Source: Silene latifolia
Lineage: Eukaryota; Streptophyta; Magnoliopsida; Caryophyllales; Caryophyllaceae
Assembly (NCBI RefSeq): GCF_048544455.1
Contig: NC_133538.1
Span: forward strand, 23,298,469 to 23,362,468
DNA: 64,000 bases
Direction of reading: 5' to 3'
Every line of letters begins with the position of its first letter. Position 1 is the first letter of the stretch. Made by a program: the position numbers and the translations under genes. Shown one piece after another: positions 54,452-64,000 of this stretch. The notes beneath the pieces are model-generated. The model saw only the letters and a list, made by a program, of their open reading frames with translations, searched no databases and had not been told where the DNA came from.

Positions 54452-55560
54452 TATTGTTTCCTGCAAACAACAAATTAGTAACAAGCTTCCCTCAACCTTT
54501 AGCAATAACAATTCATGAAACCCGATCAAAATTTCAGAAACTGAAACCGAAATTAGGGTTTCCAAAATTTGGGGGAAACTGATTTAAGCATCCTACAATT
54601 ACTAAAAAGGCTCAAAAATTAAAGGTATATGATATCAAAGGTAAATTAAGCATCAAAATCAAAAGACAGTGGCCTGAAATCGATTTTCCCCAAATTGATT
54701 TTTCGATCAAAAGGGTAGCATTGCGCGAAATAAGGGCATAGAAATGCAGCAATAATCGAAAATAAAGGATGGATATAAGATTAGAGACATACCTTTGACG
54801 ATAACTTGAAGATCAAAGCAAGAAAATTGGAGAACAAGAGGAGATTGGCAGGGAAAAAACGCGAAAAGGGGAAGGAGAAGGGGTTTTCTTTTGATTTCTG
54901 ATTTTATGAATGAATGAATGAGAAAAGGAAGGAAACTTCCCTTAATAAAATGCCTTCTGAACCCGTGCTGTGGTCGATCGACCACCTTACCCGGTCGATC
55001 GACCAGTCTTCACTTACAAAGACTTTCGAGTCTCGAGTAGTGGTCGATCGACTATACGACCCAGTCGATCGACCAATATCCTTACACAGTATCCTCTGCC
55101 CTGTTTCTCCTCAGTCGATCGACTCAGGAACTTAGTCGATCGACTGCAAACGCTGGGAATTAAACCCAAAATCGTCAAAAATTCATTACTGCCACTTCGA
55201 TTTCCCGTTCTACTTCGCATGAATATTCAGTAGACCACTTTGCGCACTTTGCATAAAACAAATTCCTGGAAAAATTCTCAAAGGCGCACATTATTCAAAC
55301 CATGAAATGCTAATTAAAAAGAAATAAACAAAGCTCAAAATGCAAATTAAATGAAATAACAAAATAAAATACCTAAGTTACAATTAATTACAACCCGGGT
55401 TGCCTCCCGGTTAGCGCTGGTTTAAGAGGTCCCGCACAACCTTTTTACCTCAATTTGCATCATCCAATAACGGGTCGAAGTACAATACCTCGACTTTCCC
55501 AACAAACTCATCTGATCCGTGATAATGCTTCACATATTGGCCATTAACTTTGAACCTTTC
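54452..55560 (-). other. Element F region between integrase and ORF-1, with palindrome pairs
   Basis: No gene seen. Six TCGATCGA sites at 54974, 54995, 55044, 55065, 55115 and 55136 form three pairs, each 21 bp apart. The sequence just before the ORF-1 ATG is pyrimidine-rich on the minus strand, ending in CAG. Confidence 0.7.
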
Positions 55561-56279
55561 TCAAGCAGAGGTTTCTAATTCAACTGATCCGAACTTTGTG
55601 ACTGCTGTGACCGTATAGGGGCCGGTCCACCTGGATTTCTGCTTACTAGGAAATAAACGGATACGAGCGTTAAAAAGAAGTACCTTATCGCCAATAAGGA
55701 ACTCGCGCTTGATGATTCTCTTGTCGTGCCAGCGCTTTGTTTTCTCCTTGTAGATCCTAGCATTGTCATAGGCCGCCACCTAAATTCCTCCACTCATTCA
55801 CCGTGTGTCATGCGTTTCTCACGAGAGAGGTTAGGATCTAAATTCAAATCACATATAGCCCACCAAGACTTACGCTCTAACTCAACAGGCAAATGACATG
55901 TCTTACCATAAATCAATCGGTATGGTGACATCCCGATTGGCGTTTTAAACGCGGTCCTATAAGCCCATAAGACATCATCTAACTTAATACTCCAATCTTT
56001 CCGTAATTTAGAAACAACTTTAGCTAAGACTTCTTTCAATTCTCTGTTAGAAACCTCAACCTGAGCACTAGTTTGGGGATGATACCCCAAACCTCTACGA
56101 TGTTGGACACCGAATTTAGTCAACAAAGCACTAAGTTGTTTCTCTTTAAAATGCATTCCACCATCGTTAATGACAACCCGAGGGACACCAAAACGAGGGA
56201 AAATAATATTTTTAAACAGTTTAATCACGGCCTTTGCATCGCAATGGGGAGTAGCAATAGCTTCCACCCATTTGGACAC
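55561..56279 (-). pseudogene. Integrase core and C-terminus of element F
   Basis: [18 protein letters not shown] leads into the catalytic core, with [12 protein letters not shown] (second acidic residue) and [14 protein letters not shown] (catalytic E). [19 protein letters not shown] follows. The C-terminal domain (FLIGDKVLLFNARIRLFP, WTGPYTVTAV) is in another frame from about 55780. The N-terminal HHCC part is in the preceding ORF, separated by a frameshift near 56285. Confidence 0.85.
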
Positions 56280-56290
56280 ATAATCTACAG

Positions 56291-58048
56291 CTACGAGGAT
56301 ATATTTATTACCTTGACTGCTCGGAAAGGGTCCTTGATAATCAATGCCCAGACATCGAAAATCTCAACCTCAAGAATGCCTACCTGTGGCATCTCATGTC
56401 TCTTGGAAATATTCCCCGATCTTTGACAAGCATCGCAGTCAGCAACAAAATTGCGACAATCTGCATGCAAAGTTGGCCAATAGAAACCAAATTGGAGTAC
56501 CTTAGCCACAGTCCGGGATGGACCATGGTGACCACCATAAGCAGAAGAGTGGCAAGCTTCTAGGATATCCTTCACCTCCCTTTGAGGCACGCATCTCCGG
56601 ATGAGACCGTCTGCGCATTCCTTGAAAACATAAGGATCATCCAAAAAGTATTGTCTAGCATCATAAGCGAACCGCTTCTTGTGCTGCCATGAAAGCTCGG
56701 GTGGTATCCTACATGTCACAGCAAAGTTAGCAAAATCAGCAAACCACGGAGGTGGATAAGACCCTGAAGTAGTAATAGCTAACAAACTCTCATCAGCAAA
56801 GGAATCATTAATAGGCAACGAATCCTCCCTTTCTGTCAGCTGCAGGCGAGATAAATGGTCAGCCACCACATTCTCTGCCCCTTTCTTGTCTTTGATCTGC
56901 AAATCAAACTCCTGCAAAAGGAGTATCCACCTCAGAAGCCTCGGCTTCGCATATTTCTTAAGAAAGAGAGTCTTCAATGCTGCATGGTCAGTATAAACAG
57001 TAACCTTAGAACCTAACAAATAAGACCGAAATTTGTCTAAGGCAAAAACAACAGCTAGAAACTCTTTCTCAGTGGTAAAATAGTTGACTTGAGCCTCATC
57101 CAGAGTTCGGCTCTCATAGTATATGGCATTCAAAGCTTTATTCTTTTGCTGTCCCAAGACTGCACCAATTGCATAATCGCTGGCATCACACATGATCTCA
57201 AATGGGAGATCCCAATCAGGCGGCTGAATGATTGGTGCAGAAACTAGAGCCTCCTTCAACCTGTTAAAAGCTAAAAGGCACTCATCAGTAAACTCAAAGA
57301 CAGCATCCTTAAGGAGCAATTGTGTAAGTGGTTTAGCAATTTTTGAAAAGTCCTTAATGAAACGCCGATAGAAACCGGCTTGACCAAGGAAACTCCTCAC
57401 TCCTTTAACATTCACGGGAAGAGGCAATTGCTCAATCACCTGCACTTTTGCTTTGTCAACATGTATACCCTTATCAGAAATCAGATGCCCCAACACAACT
57501 CCCTCATTGACCATAAACTGACATTTTTCCCAGTTTAAAACAAGATTAACATCAATACAACGCTGCATAACTTTATAAAGGTTAGCTAAACAACGATCAA
57601 AGTCACTACCATAAACTGAGAAATCATCCACGAATACCTCCAAAATATTCTCTATATAATCAGAAAAAATCCCCATCATGCACCTCTGAAAGGTAGCAGG
57701 GGCGTTAAACAATCCGAAAGGCATTCTACGGTACGCAAAAACACCTTGTGGACAGGTAAAAGTGGTCTTACTCTGATCATCTGGATGAATAGGGATCTGA
57801 AAGAACCCTGAATATCCGTCTAGAAAACAGAAAAATTTGTTAGAGACCAGTCTTTCAGTCATTTGGTCAACAAAAGGGAGAGGGAAATGGTCTTTCTTGG
57901 TGGCGGCATTTAACTGTCTATAATCAATGCACATCCGCCACCCTGTCACTACTCGAGTTGGTATTAATTCATTTTTCTCATTTTTAACCACGGTAGTCCC
58001 TCCTTTCTTCGGGACTACCTGAATCACTAACCCACTTGGAGTTGCCAA
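56291..58048 (-). CDS. Reverse transcriptase, RNase H and integrase N-terminus of element F (585 aa)
   Basis: An open frame with RT motifs [54 protein letters not shown] and the catalytic FVDDFSVYG. RNase H follows ([27 protein letters not shown]). Then come the integrase zinc region ([35 protein letters not shown]). It overlaps the protease ORF by about 20 bases in another frame; the junction probably marks a single frameshift in what was one gag-pol. The frame is closed at 56291 inside integrase. Confidence 0.92.
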   Translation of the reverse strand: MATPSGLVIQVVPKKGGTTVVKNEKNELIPTRVVTGWRMCIDYRQLNAATKKDHFPLPFVDQMTERLVSNKFFCFLDGYSGFFQIPIHPDDQSKTTFTCPQGVFAYRRMPFGLFNAPATFQRCMMGIFSDYIENILEVFVDDFSVYGSDFDRCLANLYKVMQRCIDVNLVLNWEKCQFMVNEGVVLGHLISDKGIHVDKAKVQVIEQLPLPVNVKGVRSFLGQAGFYRRFIKDFSKIAKPLTQLLLKDAVFEFTDECLLAFNRLKEALVSAPIIQPPDWDLPFEIMCDASDYAIGAVLGQQKNKALNAIYYESRTLDEAQVNYFTTEKEFLAVVFALDKFRSYLLGSKVTVYTDHAALKTLFLKKYAKPRLLRWILLLQEFDLQIKDKKGAENVVADHLSRLQLTEREDSLPINDSFADESLLAITTSGSYPPPWFADFANFAVTCRIPPELSWQHKKRFAYDARQYFLDDPYVFKECADGLIRRCVPQREVKDILEACHSSAYGGHHGPSRTVAKVLQFGFYWPTLHADCRNFVADCDACQRSGNISKRHEMPQVGILEVEIFDVWALIIKDPFRAVKVINISS

Positions 58049-59409
58049 TCTGTATAAATAATACCTGCATCGATTAGTTTCATCACCTCAGCCATAACAA
58101 CTTCCTGCATCTTCGGGTTCAACTTGCGTTGACCCTGTCTGTAAGGCTTGTGGCCGTCCTTCAGCTCTATCCTGTGCATACAAACATCAGGGCTGATGCC
58201 CTTAATGTCATCCAAAGAGTAACCTAAAGCCTTCCTGTTTTTTTTAAGCACACACATCAAAGCAGACAGCTGGTCATCATTAAGCTTAGAGCTAACAATA
58301 GCTGGGTACTGCCCCGTATCATCTAGAAAAACATACTTAAGATTAGGAGGAAGTGGCTTACGCTCTGGCACTTTTACCTCTACAGCATAGACAAAACCAG
58401 CTTCAATGGTATAGCAAGTGTTTACCAAGTTTTCGTTGGCTAGGCTCAAGAGCATCTCATCTTCTTCCTCTGTGAGCTCATAGCTCTCCATTGAGGCTAT
58501 CAAAGCATCTGGCTCCTCAGCATTCTCCACTGTAGTACCTGCACACTCATCTGAACCAGTTAGATCAGCTAAGGGATCCTTGGCTAAGGATTCCCTCCAA
58601 TTGTAACTAACAACCCTGTCAACAATATCAATGGAATAACATGTATCATCGTCAACAGTCGCCTTGTGAGCAAGACTGAACTCAATGGTGTCATTCCCTA
58701 TCTCTAAGGTGATGGTTCCGCGTTTGACATCTATTACAGCCCCAGCTGTATGTAAAAACGGTCTACCTAAAATAATAGGTATCTGACTGTCCTCTGCAAT
58801 GTCCAAAACAACGAAATCGACAGGAATAAAAAACTTACCCACTCGAACGGGTACATCCTCTAGAACTCCTATAGGTCTCTGAGTCGATCTATTTGCCATT
58901 TCAACGGTAATATCAGTCACCTTAAGTCTACCAATATTTAACCTTTCGCAAACATAATATGGCATGACACTGACACTGGCCCCTAAGTCACAAAGGGCCT
59001 TTCCAATTTCGTGGTTACCTATAGTACAAGGAATTGAAAAACTACCCGGGTCCTTTAATTTAGGTGGTACACTAATTTGCGAAAGAGCATTACATTCTTC
59101 CACAAAAGCAACATTACCATCATCACGAAAATTTCTCTTACGATTTAAAATGTCTTTCATAAATTTAGCGTAAGAGGGTACCTGGGTAATTAAATCAGTG
59201 AAAGGAACCGTTACCTCGAGATTCTGGACCATCTCCAGAAACTTACCAAACTTGCGCTCCAGCTTAGTATTCTTCAAACGTTCCGGATACGGGACTGCAA
59301 CACTGGCCGTAGGATGAGCAACCTTTGGCTTCCGTAAGTTTAAAACTTCCGCCAAATCATCAATGAGTGAAGAATCATGCAAACTAGTTGACGGATTTGC
59401 ATCCTGCAC
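58027..59409 (-). CDS. Protease and RT linker of element F (460 aa)
   Basis: Aspartic protease with the Athila-type active site [18 protein letters not shown] (about residues 135-155) and [17 protein letters not shown] long linker follows, and then the RT start ([31 protein letters not shown]). The frame is lost after DAGIIY. Upstream it is joined in frame with the 87-bp repeat linker, which has a stop at 59455. Downstream it continues as RT in another frame. Confidence 0.85.
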   Translation of the reverse strand: MQDANPSTSLHDSSLIDDLAEVLNLRKPKVAHPTASVAVPYPERLKNTKLERKFGKFLEMVQNLEVTVPFTDLITQVPSYAKFMKDILNRKRNFRDDGNVAFVEECNALSQISVPPKLKDPGSFSIPCTIGNHEIGKALCDLGASVSVMPYYVCERLNIGRLKVTDITVEMANRSTQRPIGVLEDVPVRVGKFFIPVDFVVLDIAEDSQIPIILGRPFLHTAGAVIDVKRGTITLEIGNDTIEFSLAHKATVDDDTCYSIDIVDRVVSYNWRESLAKDPLADLTGSDECAGTTVENAEEPDALIASMESYELTEEEDEMLLSLANENLVNTCYTIEAGFVYAVEVKVPERKPLPPNLKYVFLDDTGQYPAIVSSKLNDDQLSALMCVLKKNRKALGYSLDDIKGISPDVCMHRIELKDGHKPYRQGQRKLNPKMQEVVMAEVMKLIDAGIIYTDWQLQVG

Positions 59410-59686
59410 TGGGATACCGGTCGATCGACTGATAGGAGTGGTCGATCGACCAAACTAGCTGGGCGTGAACAGTTCCTGGACAGAACCCTCTTCGTCAGGA
59501 ATCTCAGTCGATTGACTGACAATGTTGGTCGATCGACTGCTTATGCTGGGTGTGAATAGTTTCTGATCAGAAACTTTTTTTATCTGACGCTTGATCGATC
59601 GATATAGTATCTTGGTCGATTGACCGGAAATCTTGCATTGAGCTCGTTTTTGCACCAGAAATTAAATTAGCCTCTTCATCATTTTC
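59410..59686 (-). repeat. Element F 87-bp tandem repeat in the gag-protease linker
   Basis: Units begin at 59421, 59508 and 59595, exactly 87 bp apart. Each carries two TCGATCGA or TCGATTGA palindromes 21 bp apart. The first two units share CTGGG(C/T)GTGAA(C/T)AGTT. As 87 is 29 codons, the repeat can be translated: QKLFTPS and QELFTPS recur, with Arg-Ser-Thr at the palindromes. One stop is at 59455. Confidence 0.85.
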
Positions 59687-60727
59687 CTAGTCTCTTCTTG
59701 GCTTGTCGGGACCTTCATAAGAGAGGCCACTTCTGAGATTAATGGCGTTAATCGTTTCAATTGGCCCTTCACATTTACTCGAAGAATTGGCAACTTGCTT
59801 AGCCTCTATATTCTCCAACTGCTTCACAAAATTCTTTGAGGAATCAATCCCGGCTGCTTCTATATTCGCCACTTGAACTAGAAGAGTTTGGACCATTTCT
59901 CTCAACTCCACGGTCTCATCTGAATTATGGACAGGAATTTCAACTCTTTCCTTGGAAGCTTCAGAGGCCTCGAGCTTCTCGAGACGGGCAGTAATAGAAG
60001 TAATGAGTGTCACAACGGTACTCATTTCATCACTTTGCTTTCGTGAATTCCCACGTGAACTCCCAAACTCCGCTCTATGGACCGCCATCTCCTCAATAGT
60101 GTTCCAACCTCTATTCTGACCGGTATTATTTTGGAACCTACCATTCGCAGCTGCGTCCAGGATGACCTTGTAATCATCATATGAAGCATTGTAGAATAAG
60201 TTGCAAAGATACCACTGCTGGAAGCCATGGTGAGGGACAGCTCGGACCAAACCTTTGAAACGTCCCCATGCTTCACAAAAGCCCTCATCAGCTTCTTGCT
60301 GGAAATTTGTAATTTTACTCCTCAAGGCATCAGTCTTTGAAAGCGGGAAGTACTTCTTGTAGAAGGCTAATGCTAGAGATGTCCAATCCGTGACTCCAGC
60401 TGCTACCCTATCAAGGTAGCGGTACCAATCTAGCGCCGAATCCTTCAAGGAGTATAAGAACATCAACCCCTTTACTTCATCCCGAGTCACCCTAGCTGGT
60501 ATAGGTATGGAACAGCAGTAGTCTGTGAAAATTTCCATATGCTTCAAGGGATCCTCATCTGGTAGACCAGCAAACTGATTTCGCTCCACTAAATCGATAT
60601 AAGAGGAACGAAATTCGAAGTTACCTGTAGTAGAGGTAGGTAACTGGTGCCCCTTTGGAAGATGGTGTTCCTTTGGCTGAAGATTATCATATATTGTAGC
60701 CATATTCGCAGAACTGAGAGTACTCAA
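59687..60727 (-). CDS. Gag of element F (346 aa)
   Basis: A retrotransposon Gag domain (PF03732 type) with FAGLPDEDPLKHMEIFTDYC, LKDSALDWYRYLDRV and FYKKYFPLSKT, then a Ser/Glu-rich helical region (TRLEKLEASEASKERVEIP) and RSGLSYEGPDKP near the end. It packages element RNA. The ATG at 60727 starts 134 bases inside the primer binding site. The frame closes at 59687, just before the repeat linker. Confidence 0.88.
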   Translation of the reverse strand: MSTLSSANMATIYDNLQPKEHHLPKGHQLPTSTTGNFEFRSSYIDLVERNQFAGLPDEDPLKHMEIFTDYCCSIPIPARVTRDEVKGLMFLYSLKDSALDWYRYLDRVAAGVTDWTSLALAFYKKYFPLSKTDALRSKITNFQQEADEGFCEAWGRFKGLVRAVPHHGFQQWYLCNLFYNASYDDYKVILDAAANGRFQNNTGQNRGWNTIEEMAVHRAEFGSSRGNSRKQSDEMSTVVTLITSITARLEKLEASEASKERVEIPVHNSDETVELREMVQTLLVQVANIEAAGIDSSKNFVKQLENIEAKQVANSSSKCEGPIETINAINLRSGLSYEGPDKPRRD

Positions 60728-60860
60728 GCCTTCGTCTCAAAAACCTGTCTTCTAACTGTGCAAAAGCAAAACTAGAAGCAAAGGTAAGCAACGGCCTCAA
60801 GGAACCAAAGTTCCTTGAGACAAGAAAAATTAACTAAAAATAAAGCAAACAGAATTACAC
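60728..60860 (-). other. Element F leader
   Basis: Short stretch between the primer binding site and gag. No motif recognised. Confidence 0.6.
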
Positions 60861-60882
60861 CGTCTCCCCGGCAACGGCGCCA
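60861..60882 (-). other. Element F primer binding site
   Basis: On the minus strand TGGCGCCGTTGCCGGGGA, the known aspartate tRNA type site of many plant gypsy elements, five bases from the LTR. Confidence 0.9.
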
Positions 60883-60887
60883 AAATT

Positions 60888-62135
60888 TGATACCGTCGTT
60901 TTGTATCAAAATTAAATTTATAATTCGAAACTAAAACTATAGCTAGTGATAGTAAGGGTCGAACCACAGAGAGATAAGATCAATTCTTTTTGCTTATTTC
61001 AGTCTATAAAAGTAACAAATAAAGGGGGGGTTTGAAATTGGTTGACTAATTTGACTAGTTGCTAAATTAAGAATTTCTCAACAAGATAAAACAGAAGAAC
61101 GGGAACTTCGGTTCACCATGGCTAAGGTCAGGTCGGTAAAGTAGTAGAGGTCCTATAATACGGTCTCAGGGAGTGTGAGCAAGCCTTTCGATCAATGCTC
61201 AAAATTACCTTACGGTCTTCTAATTCCTAAGAATTTCTCAAAGCTTTCGCTCAAAGGAAATTCCAATCTAATGATAAATTTAATTACCAATCTTTCAATC
61301 TAGTAAAAAGGTTTATCAAAAGACAACAAGAATGATACGGAAGAATTCATACTACAAAACAATCCTAATTTTCGCCATGGCTCACCTTGTTCCCAATCAA
61401 TGAAATTAGCTATGCATAATTGAAACTATAACAATTGCAAAATTGATAGCAAAGAATAAATTTGACATAACTGAAATTGCTGAAATTAAAGCGGTAACAA
61501 AGAATTGGAACAATAAGAAATTAAAGAAGGAATAATTTGCATAAAACTTACTAAATAATATGATGAACAAAAGTAATCGAATTTGTCGTTTTCCCTTTCC
61601 AAAGCTAGATCTAAAAACTGAGTTCTTGAATAATGAAAACCATAACCTAATAATTGCTGCGTTCTACTGATAAAAGATGCCAAAAGTTAATTACAAATTG
61701 GGCTTTTAAAAGTCTAAAATGAAAAATCAATATCATTTCCAGAGATCGTCGATCGATCGGTCAAAGATGGTCGATCGATTGGTCATTTCAGAACAGTAGA
61801 GTTTGCTGTACTTCATTGGTCGATCGACTGTGCAGCATGGTCGATCGATCGGACTAAGCTGTGTAGTGGCTTCTTTCTCTCTTCAAATCAGCTCTTTACT
61901 CCAGGCACGCATCCCGAGGTGGTTAAATCCGAGCTCCCTTCTTCAAAGCTTCCCAAAATTTGCATCCGGAGGACGATTTAGGCCTGATTTAGCCTACTTC
62001 CACTCATTCCTACAATAAATCATAGAAAAATGCAAAGTAAACTGTTTCGGGAGAAATAATAGCCTTAAGCTAACAATTATGCATGGAAATACGTGCCAAA
62101 ACTGCAAATAAAGTGTATAGAATATGCACGTATCA
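60888..62135 (-). repeat. Element F 5' LTR
   Basis: 1248 bp, matching 50055-51272 apart from the palindrome block at about 61735-61855, which holds TCGATCGA at 61749, 61771, 61820 and 61841. Confidence 0.93.
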
Positions 62136-62140
62136 GGAGT
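62136..62140. repeat. Element F target-site duplication, right copy
   Basis: GGAGT, identical to 50050-50054. Confidence 0.92.
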
Positions 62141-62207
62141 CTTACTCTGCCAACTTATAATTTTTCAATAAATAAAATTCATCACAATAATTTAAATAAT
62201 AAAGGAT

Positions 62208-64000
62208 ATGGGAGCCAAAAAGCGTCCCCGCACCTCGAAATCCATTTCTTTGAACTCCGAACCCAAAGACGTCCAGGAGGAGGAGGTGTTTGAAGTTGAT
62301 CCTCCTGCTCGTGTCATAGCTTTTAAATATCAGGATTCTATTTTTTCTGCCCTTCAATCTCTGGATCCTTACTTCCCTGAAGAGAACTTATTGAAAACAA
62401 ACTATGACAGGGTTTTAAGGGAGAAGAAAATAATTCCTGAGTCGACTGAGGTATGGATTCTCGAGTCTTGTCCATCGAATTAGCTAACGGGTGTCACCTG
62501 GTTGGTTCTGTATTTTTGAATGGGCGTTCAAAGCAGGTTGTAAGTTACCTTTTACTCCTTTAATGATCGATACCATTCGTGCTATGGAAGTATCACCTAT
62601 TCAGATTATGCCAATGGTTTGGAAACTTGTTTATTCCATTGAAAATTTATGTGCTAAACACAACCTTGTAATTACTATTAATGATATCAAGGCAATATAT
62701 CATATGAAAAATCCTGTTGATGGTCGTTTTAATTTGAGAATTAAGTCAAAGATGTCTCCATTAATTACTAACCTGGATTCTGGAGACGATAAAAGCTGGG
62801 CGAAAACTTTCCTGTTTATCCGGACTGAAAGTCTGGGCTCAGGCTTTGACTATTTGAGATATCCTCCTTTGGAGAGTGGTACGTTTCCTGTACTCTTAAT
62901 TTGCAATTTATATTGAATGAAAGTAGGATATATAAGTCTTACATGCATATTTTTTTTTTTGTAATGTTTGTGGCTCCTGATTGGAACCATGATCCTCTTG
63001 ATGAGGAGGCTGTTGCAAGGATAGACGCTTTCCTTTCTATTCCTGAGGAAGAGAGGACCTGGCTTTGCCCGGGCAGGCGGAATTATTGCCCCGGTATATG
63101 AAGACCAAGCTGAGTGGGGTCAGAGTGCCCAAAGGCAATCCTAGCTCTACTGCTCTTTTCTGTATGTTTCCTATATGTCATAATGTTAATTGTTGCCTTC
63201 TTATCGCTTTTTATCTAATATTTATGTATATTCTTTATGTATCCAGTATTCAGGTCTTCTGCTAGGTTGGCCAGCTTTTCTGCAAAAGATTTAAAGGCTG
63301 GGGTGGCTAGGATTGTTGAACAGTCCAAGAGCCAGGAGGCTAGTGGGAGTGACAAGACGCTTGATATTTTGGTTTCTGATGTCCAGCCTCTCCAAGAACC
63401 GCCCAGGCTAGTATCACCAGAGGTCGTTCAGGCTTCTAAAAGGAGAAGGGAAGATGTTATTCCTTAAGAGGAGGGGGGGAGAGAAAGAGCCTATTCAGGC
63501 TCAACCGATCAGGAGTATCAGGGAAGTGTCTGCTAGGATTGATGATTTGGATGCTGCCCGGGCACAGATAAATGAATTTTCTGCAAAAATGGGTGGCCAA
63601 CTTTTGTCTGCTAATACCCTTGAGTCTTCTACTAAACTGGTTTCTATCCTGACTTCTCTTGTGACAAAGGCTGCTGAACTTGCTTCTCAAGCTAAGGAGG
63701 TTAGTTGTAAAAGGATGTTTTAATTGTTTATGTGATCTTTGTGTTGCTTTATATTGGGCTGACTAATTTTGTTTCTTGTAGGGATTGGATGTCGGGTTGG
63801 CTACTGCTTGTCAGCTCAGGGATGCCCAGGCCAGGGTTTCTACTTTGGAAGAAAAACTGGATAAGGTTAACCGTGAGCTGCACACATCTAGGGGTAATGA
63901 AGTAGTACTTCAATCTCACCAAGGCGACAATAGAGAGGCATCCAGGGTCGCTATAGTTTGTGAGGTGGCTGCAAAAATGCTTGAGAAGGTTGTCGTGCAA
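62208..64000 (+). pseudogene. Antisense extra gene of element E (PF04195-like), running off the window
   Basis: Exons 62208-62878, about 62971-63161, 63247-63699 and 63782 onward, at the same places as in A, B and C. Core motifs: PESTEVWILESCPSN, GWFCIFEWAFKAGCKLPF and IQIMPMVWKLVYSIENLCAK. A frame change lies at about 62484. Introns 2 and 3 have GT-AG borders, but the intron 1 acceptor is GTTTG without AG, so splicing there may fail. Exon 3 has a stop after KRRREDVIP. Exon 4 reads as a charged coiled coil (DAQARVSTLEEKLDKVNREL). The 5' untranslated part is split by element F. Confidence 0.68.

Larger units (their letters stand above)
50055..62135 (-). mobile_element. Element F: Athila-like Ty3/gypsy element
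   Basis: 12,081 bp with LTRs of 1218 and 1248 bp, GGAGT duplications and an aspartate-tRNA type primer binding site. Minus-strand order is gag, protease, RT-RNase H-integrase, then an ORF of the Athila ORF-1 family near the 3' end. This arrangement is typical of the Athila lineage. LTRs differ by a few per cent plus one highly divergent block. ORFs are long, with few breaks. Multiple TCGATCGA pairs lie in LTRs, linkers and untranslated parts. Confidence 0.94.
49054..64000 (-). mobile_element. Element E: Retand/Tat-like element, partly in the window
   Basis: The left (3') LTR is 49054-49755, followed by the polypurine tract, a TATA box, and after the inserted element F (50055-62135) the antisense extra gene running past the right edge. 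The minus orientation is deduced by comparison with A and B. Gag-pol is outside the window. Its insertion broke the right LTR of D. Confidence 0.82.

Noticed and set aside
1..64000. tRNA, rRNA or host protein genes
   Set aside because: None recognised on either strand; all readable domains are of retrotransposon origin.

Overview
This window looks like repeat-rich nuclear DNA of a dicot plant. No host gene is recognisable. Almost every base belongs to LTR retrotransposons nested in one another, plus one LINE. Elements A, B, C and E resemble the Retand-type Tat lineage of Ty3/gypsy, first described in Silene. They share a second, archaeal-type RNase H, an extra ORF in antisense orientation, and repeats between the two convergent transcription units. 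A Caryophyllales host is therefore a reasonable but weak guess.

Layout. Element A (1-9490, minus strand) starts inside its left LTR and is truncated on the right. 9491-9966 is the only stretch I cannot assign to a transposon. Element C (minus strand) begins at 9967 and runs past the right edge. It is broken by three insertions: a LINE (11112-16014), element B (17901-36812, 5-bp duplication TGAAG) and element D (from 41442). B carries the young Ty1/copia element G (27104-36005, duplication ATTGT), which sits in codon 9/10 of the B gag gene. D is an old, related copia element (plus strand). Its right LTR is broken at 49054 by element E (minus strand), and E carries an Athila-like element F (50055-62135, duplication GGAGT). 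The deepest chain is C > D > E > F.

Gene organisation. In A, B and C the gag-protease-RT-RNase H-second RNase H-integrase genes read leftward on the minus strand. A separate plus-strand gene lies between the 3' LTR and integrase. In all four copies (A, B, C, E) this antisense gene has a TATAAAT box 110-160 bp upstream of the ATG and four exons with conserved intron positions. Its product has a PF04195-like N-terminal domain and a coiled-coil C-terminal half. Because the introns lie antisense to genomic RNA, they can survive reverse transcription. Most coding regions carry stops or frameshifts. The longest intact ones are the B RT/RNase H ORF (573 aa), the G gag-integrase ORF (782 aa) and the F ORFs.

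Most unusual signals. (1) The spliced, TATA-led antisense gene. (2) The palindrome TCGATCGA, which occurs as a helically phased array of 11-12 sites in the G leader and as modules of two 12-bp palindromes separated by 9 bp in F, two elements from different superfamilies. (3) Conserved hairpins containing the polypurine tracts, with different sequence but preserved pairing among A, B and E. (4) A candidate intron in the leader of both copia elements.
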